Below are positions 9,128-18,531 of a stretch of DNA of 64,000 nt, one piece after another. Numbering within the stretch: position 1 is the stretch's first letter; the number at the start of each line of letters is the position of its first letter. Source of the DNA: Planctomycetota bacterium (GTDB lineage: Bacteria > Planctomycetota > Phycisphaerae > Phycisphaerales > UBA1924); NCBI GenBank assembly GCA_023432465.1, contig JAEYUO010000076.1, positions 76,276-140,275 of the forward strand, given 5' to 3'. The notes beneath the pieces were generated by a model. The model searched no databases. It saw only the letters and a list, made by a program, of their open reading frames with translations, and was not told the DNA's origin. The translations under genes and the position numbers were made by a program.

Positions 9128-9158
9128 AGTATACGGCACAATGCCGTATCAGGTTCAA
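9128..9158 (-). promoter_or_regulatory. Toxin-antitoxin promoter with embedded operator palindrome
   Basis: On the minus strand, TTGAAC (9158-9153) and TATACT (9133-9128) form a -35/-10 pair with a rather long 19-base spacer. Between them and touching the -10 is a perfect inverted repeat ATACGGCA-CAA-TGCCGTAT (9131-9149). A dimeric RHH repressor bound here would block RNA polymerase, as in known TacA/AtaR autoregulation. Promoter strength is an inference; the palindrome is exact. Confidence 0.7.
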
Positions 9159-9236
9159 GTCCGGGCACGAACTCAAGAAATCGCCAGGTTCTCGGGCGTG
9201 CAACCAGCCGCACAATCGCCTCCCCGACGGACTTGC

Positions 9237-9530
9237 TCAGGCTTTCGAGGTCTTCATCCGCTTCCGCGAACTGCTCGCCCCGCCGCCCAGCACTCCAAGA
9301 TCCAGCAGCACCGCGACGATCACCAGCACCATGTACAGGCCATCGACGCTGCCGTTGGCGTTCTTCGCGAACGCGTACGCAAGCAGCGTGTAGGGCATGA
9401 AGAAGAAGCCCAGCACCGGCCACAGCCACTCGTTGTTGAACGCGCGGCCGATGTAGTCGGAAAAGATCGCCGTCAGCAGGATCGCCAGGCGAGGGAAGAA
9501 GAACGCGATCGCGGCGACAAAGCAGGGCAT
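9237..9530 (-). CDS. Small multi-pass membrane protein, unknown function
   Basis: A 97-residue hydrophobic protein with about three TM segments: CFVAAIAFFFPRLAILLTAI, WLWPVLGFFFMPYTLLAYAF, and LYMVLVIVAVLLDLGVL. It ends in a basic tail (SSSRKRMKTSK). The pattern F-P-R-L near the start, W-P-V-L-G-F-F-F-M-P-Y-T in the middle and L-D-L-G at the end resembles a widespread family of small uncharacterised bacterial membrane proteins. The start is the ATG at 9530; degenerate 8-bp repeats lie just upstream. No partner is evident. Confidence 0.65.
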   Translation of the reverse strand: MPCFVAAIAFFFPRLAILLTAIFSDYIGRAFNNEWLWPVLGFFFMPYTLLAYAFAKNANGSVDGLYMVLVIVAVLLDLGVLGGGASSSRKRMKTSKA

Positions 9531-9552
9531 GGCAGGGCTCCAGAAGAGAGAA

Positions 9553-9584
9553 CAGCAAGGCAGCAGATCAGCAAAGCAGCAAAT
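9553..9584. repeat. Four degenerate copies of the 8-bp unit CAGCAAAG
   Basis: Consecutive 8-mers read CAGCAAGG, CAGCAGAT, CAGCAAAG, CAGCAAAT. The unit is the same, on the other strand and rotated, as the 17-copy TTTGCTGC array at 54471-54606. It lies 22 bases upstream of the small membrane protein's start. Confidence 0.7.
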
Positions 9585-9676
9585 GAAAGGCAGACGCTCA
9601 ACGGCCCGATGGTCACCACGCTCGCGGTCTGCCAGTGCAGTTCTTCCGATGAACACTCGCCCAGTTTCTCAATGAC

Positions 9677-9724
9677 GCTCTTTGCGTCCGGTCCGACTCT
9701 GCGTCCTCCGCGTCCCTAGCGGTG
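9677..9724. repeat. Degenerate G-A-C-G-C-A/G-G-A-G type intergenic repeat
   Basis: The minus strand reads, in pieces, GGGACGCGGAGGACGCAGAG and later GGACGCAAAGAGCGTC. This short GACGC(A/G)(G/A)AG periodicity is a familiar intergenic repeat in planctomycetes and several other phyla, often mis-annotated as a small protein containing RDAEDAE. It looks like a decayed copy. Nothing else is apparent in 9585-9733. Confidence 0.5.
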
Positions 9725-9733
9725 ATTCCCACC

Positions 9734-10282
9734 TCAATACACCAGCCGCGTGACCAACTGCACAACGACCAGCGCCTGCACGCCCGCAACCAGGTCATCC
9801 AGCAGGATCCCCCACCCGCCCGGGATCCGCTGCAGGCCGTTGGCCGGGGGCAGCTTCAGAATGTCGAACACCCGAAACGCAAGGAAGACCAGCAGGAGCG
9901 TTGCCGCGGCGTGAACGGGCGTCGAAACCGCGACCGGCGGCAGAAACAACAGCGGGATGCAGACGCCGGCGGTTTCATCCGCGCACACGTGCCCGGGGTC
10001 CTTCTTGCCGAAGCGCGCCTCCGCGGCATCGCCGTACGCCACACACGCGTAGCAGAACACCAGCAGCGTGCCGACGATCACGGCGTTATACAGCCAGCAG
10101 CCGAAGATGCCCATGGGGCAGGTCGCATTGCCGTAGCCCAAGGCGATGAGGACGCCCGCGAGCAGCACGGGGGGCATGGAGCCCCACGTGCCCGGCGCGG
10201 GGCGAAGATCGCCCAGACCGAATGTCGTCACCAGTGCGCGGCCGAAGGGCGAAAGGGTTGGCGAGGGAGAGTCGATCGTCAT
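9734..10282 (-). CDS. pgpA: Phosphatidylglycerophosphatase A
   Basis: A 182-residue integral membrane enzyme that removes the phosphate from phosphatidylglycerophosphate to give phosphatidylglycerol. Family hallmarks are visible: TFGLGDLRPAPGTWGS near the N-terminus, KKDPGHVCADETAGV in the middle (the acidic D-E-T-A-G site), and FRVFDILKLPPA followed by GGWGILLDDLVAG (second acidic cluster). Three to four TM segments are expected. Its ATG overlaps the pgsA stop by the ATGA junction, so the two are translationally coupled and catalyse consecutive steps. The start at 10282 fits the usual PgpA length. Confidence 0.93.
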   Translation of the reverse strand: MTIDSPSPTLSPFGRALVTTFGLGDLRPAPGTWGSMPPVLLAGVLIALGYGNATCPMGIFGCWLYNAVIVGTLLVFCYACVAYGDAAEARFGKKDPGHVCADETAGVCIPLLFLPPVAVSTPVHAAATLLLVFLAFRVFDILKLPPANGLQRIPGGWGILLDDLVAGVQALVVVQLVTRLVY

Positions 10283-11061
10283 GCGGCCGAGTCCTTCGGG
10301 GAGTGAGCGCCAGGTCGCATCATGGCGATGGCGCGAAGAACGTACGGGAGGCCGGACCACACGGTGACGATCACCGTCACCCAGACAATGATGTCGATCG
10401 CCAGACGCCCAAACGGCGTGGGCTCCGCGACATGACGGTGGGGCAGCGGCGCGGCGGGGTCAGCCAGCGCGATCAGCACCAACACCGCGGGCACGCAGAT
10501 CGACTGCAGAATCATCTTGAACTTCCCGCTCCACGCCGCGCCAAACGAAACACCCTGCCCTTCGAGCACCGCGCGGATTGAAGTGACCAGCAGCTCTCGC
10601 CCAAGCACGACGGCGACCATCCAGGGGTAGACCCCGCTGATCTGCTCGGCAGGGCTGCCATCGGTCGTGAACCCTGGTCCGGCGAGGAACACAAACGCCC
10701 CGACCACCAGCAGCTTGTCGGCAAAGGGGTCCATGATCCGGCCAAACACCGACACCTGACCCCATTTGCGTGCAAGGTACCCGTCCAGAATGTCCGTCAG
10801 TGCCGCAACCCCAAACACCGCCGCGGCGATCAGCAGCAGCCAGTCCGCCCCGGTCAGGACCGATCCCTCGCGGGCGGGCGCGATCGGGGCCTGATGGCGA
10901 TACCACGAAAGCAGCGAGAAGAACCCGATTGCAAGCACCACGCGGCCGGCGGTCAGCAGGTTGGGCAGCGAGCCAGAGAGGCCACCTCGGGCCGCGGCCT
11001 GCGCCCCTGTCGCCCCCATCTGCGCCGAGTTTGGTCCGGATTCCGTCATCACCTCGGCCAT
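10279..11061 (-). CDS. pgsA: CDP-diacylglycerol--glycerol-3-phosphate 3-phosphatidyltransferase
   Basis: A 260-residue membrane enzyme that makes phosphatidylglycerophosphate from CDP-diacylglycerol and glycerol-3-phosphate. The CDP-alcohol phosphotransferase signature D-G-x2-A-R-x8-G-x3-D-x3-D is complete: DGYLARKWGQVS, then GRIMDPFAD. SLPNLLTAGRVVLA, before the first TM, and VVLGRELLVTSIRAV are typical of PgsA. The start is uncertain: ATG 11061 or ATG 11049 (GAGGTG just before), both leaving a short polar N-terminal tail. It overlaps pgpA, and is divergent from nuoJ. Confidence 0.92.
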   Translation of the reverse strand: MAEVMTESGPNSAQMGATGAQAAARGGLSGSLPNLLTAGRVVLAIGFFSLLSWYRHQAPIAPAREGSVLTGADWLLLIAAAVFGVAALTDILDGYLARKWGQVSVFGRIMDPFADKLLVVGAFVFLAGPGFTTDGSPAEQISGVYPWMVAVVLGRELLVTSIRAVLEGQGVSFGAAWSGKFKMILQSICVPAVLVLIALADPAAPLPHRHVAEPTPFGRLAIDIIVWVTVIVTVWSGLPYVLRAIAMMRPGAHSPKDSAA

Positions 11062-11260
11062 GGTAACGGTCAGAGGCAATCGTGGTGCGCACACCCGTTG
11101 CGGTGAGTTGTCCACGTCGATGGGGTGTCTGGCATGGCGTGTTGAAGCCTCGCAGCCGGTCCTCTATCCTCTGCGTCCAATCGGGAACCGCCCCCCCCGG
11201 GCCGCCGCGAAACTCGGCCGGGTGGGACCGTCTTTCCCGTCCTCGCGCGGAGTCCGCCAC

Positions 11261-12268
11261 TTGGAAGGCCTTGTCAGCCCGATCCTGCTCTACACCGGGT
11301 GTGCGATCGGCGCGATGGGTATCGCGCTGGCCCTCCCTCGCCGCGGCATGAACCCGCAACTTCTCGGCGCGCTCGTCGCCGCGATTGGCGCGGGCGCGGT
11401 GCTGCTGGGGATCAGCTTGCGAGCAGCCCAAACAGGGGGGCTTCCCAACTTCAACTTCTATCTGTTCGCGTTCATCGCCCTCGGTGCATCCCTGCGCGTG
11501 ATTTCGCACCCGCGGCCGGTGTACGCGGCGCTGTACTTCGTGCTCACGATCATCGCCAGTGCGGGGCTCTATGTCCTGCTCTCCGCTGAGTTTATGGCCT
11601 TTGCATTGGTGATTGTGTACGCCGGGGCGATCCTGATCACCTACCTGTTCGTCATCATGCTCGCGACCGAGTCGCCAACGGCGGATGAGGTCGAAGCCTT
11701 GGCGGATTACGACCGCTACAGCCGCGAGCCGATGCTGGCCGCGGTGATCGGCTTCGTCTTGGTCGCGGCGACGACCACGATGCTCGCCCGGGGTGTGCAG
11801 TCGCTCCCGATCGCTCCAGAAGTCTCTTCGCAGCAACAACTTGCGCTGGTCCCCGGAAAGGTGGAGAAGGCGCTGCGCCAGGCCGGGGTCATCCAGGCCG
11901 ATGAGACCATCGGCCGCGGCCCGTCTCGCCCGGATGGCTCCCCCGGAGCCCCGGTGATCGACCTTTCCCCCGGCGGGGCGGGCGTGAAGATCGCCTATGG
12001 CCAGGGGCAGGAACGTTGGGTCACCCCGGACCACAAGGACTGGCCGGCGGACCTTCAGATCACCAACCCTGAAGGTGTGGGCTTCGCCCTGCTTTCGGGT
12101 GCACCCGGGGCGATCGAAGTCGCGGGCGTGATCCTGCTGATGGCGATGCTCGGCGCGGTGGTCCTGGCACGCAAGAAGGTCGAACTCGACGATGCCGCGA
12201 AGCTCGCGGCCCAAAATCGCACGCTCCCGGATTCTCCGCTGTCACCCGCGCATGGAGGTGCAGCATGA
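11261..12268 (+). CDS. nuoJ: NADH-quinone oxidoreductase subunit J
   Basis: A membrane subunit of complex I, about 335 residues. The conserved NuoJ core is HPRPVYAALYFVLTIIASAG, then YVLLSAEFMAFALVIVYAGA and ILITYLFVIML. Two extra TM segments precede the core and a roughly 100-residue loop (about 190-280) separates the core from the last TM, making it longer than the ~170-200 residues of many NuoJ proteins. The start is unclear: no ATG fits, so TTG at 11261 is proposed, with GTG 11222 as the alternative. It overlaps nuoK by ATGA, opening the nuoJKLMN cluster. Confidence 0.88.
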   Translation: MEGLVSPILLYTGCAIGAMGIALALPRRGMNPQLLGALVAAIGAGAVLLGISLRAAQTGGLPNFNFYLFAFIALGASLRVISHPRPVYAALYFVLTIIASAGLYVLLSAEFMAFALVIVYAGAILITYLFVIMLATESPTADEVEALADYDRYSREPMLAAVIGFVLVAATTTMLARGVQSLPIAPEVSSQQQLALVPGKVEKALRQAGVIQADETIGRGPSRPDGSPGAPVIDLSPGGAGVKIAYGQGQERWVTPDHKDWPADLQITNPEGVGFALLSGAPGAIEVAGVILLMAMLGAVVLARKKVELDDAAKLAAQNRTLPDSPLSPAHGGAA

Positions 12269-12642
12269 ACGAGACCTTCCTCGCGATCGCGGCGGCCACA
12301 TCGACTCTCGGCCAGCAGGGTTTTCCCGCGCCGATGGAGCATTCGACCCTGTACCACTATCTGGTGGTCTCGGCGATGATGTTTGTGCTGGGGCTCATCG
12401 GCTTCATCACGCGGCGCAACCTGATCATCATGTTCCTGTGCACGGAGCTGATGTTCCAGGCCGCCGGGCTCGCGCTCATTGCCTTCAGCCGCTACCACCT
12501 CAACCACACGGGCGAGGCCTTTGTGATCTTTGTCCTGACCATCGCCGCGGCCGAAGCGGCGCTTGCCCTTGCACTGGTTGTGCTGCTGTTCCGTCGGCGC
12601 GAGTCGCTGGACGCGACAGGCTGGTCCGAGCTTCGCGGCTGA
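12265..12642 (+). CDS. nuoK: NADH-quinone oxidoreductase subunit K
   Basis: A 125-residue, three-TM subunit of the proton-pumping arm. Conserved features: LYHYLVVSAMMFVLGLIGFI, RRNLIIMFLCTELMFQAAGL (with the membrane-buried Glu of TM2) and FVIFVLTIAAAEAALALALV (the Glu of TM3), both glutamates essential for proton transfer in homologues. About 25 residues longer than E. coli NuoK, at the N-terminus. The start codon overlaps the nuoJ stop. The nuoL start follows after 58 bases. Confidence 0.95.
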   Translation: MNETFLAIAAATSTLGQQGFPAPMEHSTLYHYLVVSAMMFVLGLIGFITRRNLIIMFLCTELMFQAAGLALIAFSRYHLNHTGEAFVIFVLTIAAAEAALALALVVLLFRRRESLDATGWSELRG

Positions 12643-12700
12643 GTTTCCTGCCTTCTCCGGTCCGACTTCCCTTCCCGGTCCCTCGTTCTGAAGTGAGCAC

Positions 12701-14928
<2,228 letters not shown>

Positions 14929-14932
<4 letters not shown>

Positions 14933-16626
14933 CCGGAATCACCGGACTCATGCTCCTGCTGCTCGTCCCGCTGTTTGGCGCGGCGGCGGTGGCGATCTCC
15001 CCCGCAAAGCAGGCCAAGAACCTCGCCATGTTCGCGACGCTCATCCCCGTCGCGATCTTCGCATGGATGGCGTCGCAGTTTGATTGGGCCAAGGGCGCGG
15101 CGGATGTCGCAGGCTTCGGCGGCTCCTTCACATGGTTCGAGCCGCTCGGCCTGAGCTTCTCCCTCGGGCTCGATACCGTCAGCATGCTGCTGATCGGCCT
15201 CACCGTCCTGCTCGGGCCGATCTGCATCGGCGCTTCGTTCTCGGCGATCACCGAGCGTGTCCGCACGTACTACATCTGGCTGCTCATCCTCCAGACCGCG
15301 ATGACGGGCGTGTTCGCCGCACGCGACCTGGTGATGTTCTACGTCTTCTTCGAGTTCACCCTCGTCCCCCTCTACATCCTCATCAACCTCTACGGCTCGA
15401 CCAACCGCAAGGCCGCGGCGACCAAGTTCTTCCTCTACACCTTCACGGGCTCGCTGATCACCCTCGCGGGCCTGGTGTTCGTCGCCTTCCGCCACGCTCA
15501 GAACAACCCGTGGACGTTCGACTTTGCCGCGCTGTCAACGACCTGCGCCAGTCTTCCCTTGCACGAGCAGGGGCTGGTCTTCTGGGCGCTCATGTGCGGC
15601 TTTGCCGTCAAGGTCCCGCTCTTCCCCGTGCACACCTGGCTGCCGCTGGCGCACACCGAGGCCCCGACGGCGGGCTCGGTCATCCTCGCGGGCGTTCTGC
15701 TCAAGCTCGGCACCTACGGCCTTTACAAGTTCGCGCTCGGCATGTGCCCCGCCGCGGCGATCCAGTTCGCCCCGATCGTCGGCATCCTTGCGGTCATCGG
15801 CATCCTCTATGCCGGGCTGATCTGCTGGGTGCAGAAGGATGTCAAGAAGCTCGTCGCCTATTCCTCGGTGAGCCACCTGGGCTTCTGCGTGCTCGGGCTC
15901 TTCGCGCTCAACAGCATCGGCCTCACCGGCTCGATCCTGTACATGATCAACCACGGTCTCTCGACCGGCGCTCTCTTCCTGTTGATCGGCATGGTCTATG
16001 AGCGCTACCACACCCGCTCGCTGAAGGAACTGGGCGGACTCGCGGCGAAGATGCCCGTCTGGTCCACGTTCATGGTCTTCTTCGCGATGGCGAGCGTCGG
16101 CCTGCCCGGGCTCAACGGCTTTGTCAGCGAGTTCATGTGCCTGTTCGCCGCGTTCCAGGCCGACAGCTATCACTGGCAGGCCGCCGATGGCGGGTTGCTC
16201 GCCGGCGCAACCTCCGGCGAGCTTGGCCCGTGGTTCGGATTCTTCGCCGGAATCGGCATGATCGTCACGGCGATCTACATCCTGTTCATGGTCGGCGCGG
16301 TCGTCTGGGGCCCGCTCAAGCTCCCTCACGGTCACGACCACAACGGCCACGATGCCAAGCACGGCGAGAACACTCACAGCTCGCTCCCGACCGACCTCAA
16401 CGGCCGCGAGATCGGCATCCTCGCCCCGCTCGCCATCCTCTGCCTCGTCCTCGGCCTCTATCCGCGGCCGCTTCTTCAGGCGCTCGAAGCCCCCACGCAG
16501 AAGATGTCGCAGATGATCGACCTCGAGCGTCGCACCAACCCCGACCTGAACCGCACGACCGAGGCGACGACGGTTGCGCCCGCGCTGATTGCTCCTGACT
16601 CCCCCACTGCCGCCGCCGGCAACTGA
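14929..16626 (+). CDS. nuoM: NADH-quinone oxidoreductase subunit M
   Basis: A 565-residue antiporter-like subunit. Conserved NuoM stretches: FYVFFEFTLVPLYILIN (TM5 glutamate), KVPLFPVHTWLPLAHTEAPT, and VAYSSVSHLGFCVLGLFALN. Pumps protons together with NuoL and NuoN. A short His-rich stretch (HGHDHNGHDAKHGEN, about residues 465-480) precedes the last TM, echoing the larger loop in NuoL. The ATG overlaps the nuoL stop (ATGA), and nuoN follows after 25 bases. Confidence 0.96.
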
Positions 16627-16651
16627 CTCCCGCTCTTTCCCTTGATCCACC

Positions 16652-18259
16652 ATGGTTGACAAGATCGCCCAGCTCTGGCCCGAGATCGCGCTGTTCGTCG
16701 GCGCGTGCGTGGTGATGGTCATGGGGCTGTCTCGCGACCGCACCACCCGCCGCCAGAGCGGCCTGCTCGCGATGGTCGCCCTCATCACCGCCGGCTTCCT
16801 CGCGTGGTACACCACCCCCGTGGGCAGCGGCCCGCTCCCGCACATGGCGATGTACGCCAAGATGATCATCGCGGGCATCGGCCTGCTGCTGCTCATGCTG
16901 TTTGAGGGCGGGGTCGATCGCGAGTACGAGGCCTCCGTGTCCCGCGGGGCGTCGTTCGAGCCGCTCCGCTCCAACACCGGCGAGTTCTGGGCCTTCGCGC
17001 TTCTGTCCCTGACCGGCCTCATGCTCTGCGCCGGCGCGGACGACCTGATCTTCCTCTTCCTTGCGCTCGAGCTTGTCTCCCTGCCGACCTACGTCATGGT
17101 CGCCCTCTCCACCGGCAAGAACCGGTCGATGGAAGCGGCCGTCAAGTACTTCTTCCTCGGCGCACTGGGCGCGGCGATCTTCCTCTACGGCTTTGCCATG
17201 CTCTACGGAGCCACCGGCACCACCAGCTTCGCCGAGATCCACGCCATCCTCGGCCGCGGCCCCGTGCCGGACCTCGCCATGCTCGGCCTGCTGCTCTCGG
17301 TGCTCGGCATCTGCTTCAAGATCGCCGCCGTGCCCATGCACTACTACACGCCCGACGTGTATCAGGGCGCATCCTCGCCGGTCGCGGCGTTCCTGGCGTT
17401 CGTCCCCAAGGCCGCGGGCTTCTTCGCAATCATGAGCCTGCTCGGCCTCGTGGGTTGGCGCTTCGGGACCACGGGCGAGGCCCTGCCGGAGATGCTCCGC
17501 ATCGTGCTCTGGGCCATCGCCGCGCTGACCATGACCGTGGGCAATGTGCTGGCCATCATGCAGTCCTCCGCCAAGCGCATGCTGGCGTATTCCTCGGTCG
17601 CGCACTCGGGATACATGCTCGTGGGCGTCATCGCCGGACCCGGGACGGGAGATTCGACGCTCGCCCGCAACGGCCTCGGCGCAGTGCTGTTCTACCTCGC
17701 CACCTACGGCATCATGACCCTCGCCTCCTTCGCCGTGATCTCGTGCCTGGAGCGCAAGAGCGCTGAGGGCGGCACGGAAGAAGCCGAGGACGTGGCAGAC
17801 CTCAATGGCCTGTGCAAGCGCGACCCGCTGCTGGGCTGGACGATGGTCATCTCGGCGGTCGGCCTGCTCGGCCTGCCGCCGCTGCTGGGCTTCTTCGGCA
17901 AGCTCCCGCTGTTCACCTCCGGCATCTCCGCGGGCGAGGTTCCGCTGGTCCTCATCCTGGGCATCAACTCCGCGATCGCGGCGTACTACTACCTGCGTCT
18001 GGCCGGCGCGGCGTTGCTTGCCGAGCCCGAAGCCGACGGCGTTGCCCCGCGGATCGTGCGGTACGGGGCACGGCGCCTCTCCGGCGCGGTCGCGGCCCTC
18101 GCCGTCATCTTGGTCGCCGTCACCGGCGCGGGCTCGTGGCTGGGCGCTCAGGCCGCCGCGGCAGGACGATACAACCACCTCAGCGGCGTGCAGGCCGCCA
18201 AGCCCACGAATGCAGCCGCTGCGGTTGACCCGGTTGCCGCGGCCTCGCCGGCCCGATGA
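16652..18259 (+). CDS. nuoN: NADH-quinone oxidoreductase subunit N
   Basis: A 535-residue antiporter-like subunit, the last of the nuoJKLMN cluster. Signatures include LFLALELVSLPTYVMVAL, the PMHYYTPDVYQGASSPVAAF motif, KRMLAYSSVAHSGYMLVGVI, and LLGLPPLLGFFGKLPLF. Completes the proton-pumping membrane arm. No further nuo gene follows; the next 270 bases are a non-coding leader. Confidence 0.96.
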   Translation: MVDKIAQLWPEIALFVGACVVMVMGLSRDRTTRRQSGLLAMVALITAGFLAWYTTPVGSGPLPHMAMYAKMIIAGIGLLLLMLFEGGVDREYEASVSRGASFEPLRSNTGEFWAFALLSLTGLMLCAGADDLIFLFLALELVSLPTYVMVALSTGKNRSMEAAVKYFFLGALGAAIFLYGFAMLYGATGTTSFAEIHAILGRGPVPDLAMLGLLLSVLGICFKIAAVPMHYYTPDVYQGASSPVAAFLAFVPKAAGFFAIMSLLGLVGWRFGTTGEALPEMLRIVLWAIAALTMTVGNVLAIMQSSAKRMLAYSSVAHSGYMLVGVIAGPGTGDSTLARNGLGAVLFYLATYGIMTLASFAVISCLERKSAEGGTEEAEDVADLNGLCKRDPLLGWTMVISAVGLLGLPPLLGFFGKLPLFTSGISAGEVPLVLILGINSAIAAYYYLRLAGAALLAEPEADGVAPRIVRYGARRLSGAVAALAVILVAVTGAGSWLGAQAAAAGRYNHLSGVQAAKPTNAAAAVDPVAAASPAR

Positions 18260-18531
18260 CTTGTTGAATCAACGCAAACTGGTTTGAGGGCGTCCGGCAC
18301 GCCCAGATGTGCCAACGCTGGCCTTCGCGCGTGCGGGACGATCCCCGCGCTCAAGCAGACCGCCAAGACTCGATACCGCGGGCAACCCCGGCCTATCCTC
18401 GTCCGTAGAAGCATGCACACGCCGGGGCCGAAACGGCCGGTGCGCCGCCCGCAAACGGGCAGGGTTCGGACGGCCGCGAAGGCCAGGTCCGGATGGGAAA
18501 CGGGGCCGGGGACACGATTGGAGATCCGTTC
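18260..18531 (+). promoter_or_regulatory. GC-rich leader upstream of the LEPR-xLL gene
   Basis: No gene is seen. It holds a GGGCGT-ccggc-ACGCCC hairpin (18288-18304) just after nuoN, without a T-run, and further stems near the start codon, including GCCCG-CAAA-CGGGC. GGAGA lies 8 bases before the ATG at 18532. I could not match it to a known riboswitch. Confidence 0.45.

Noticed and set aside
9613..9798. Minus-strand small protein containing RDAEDAE
   Set aside because: It overlaps pgpA and the GACGC repeat. Such translations are a known annotation artefact.
18260..18531. c-di-GMP riboswitch (GEMM)
   Set aside because: I looked for the conserved core of class I and did not find it; only generic hairpins are present.
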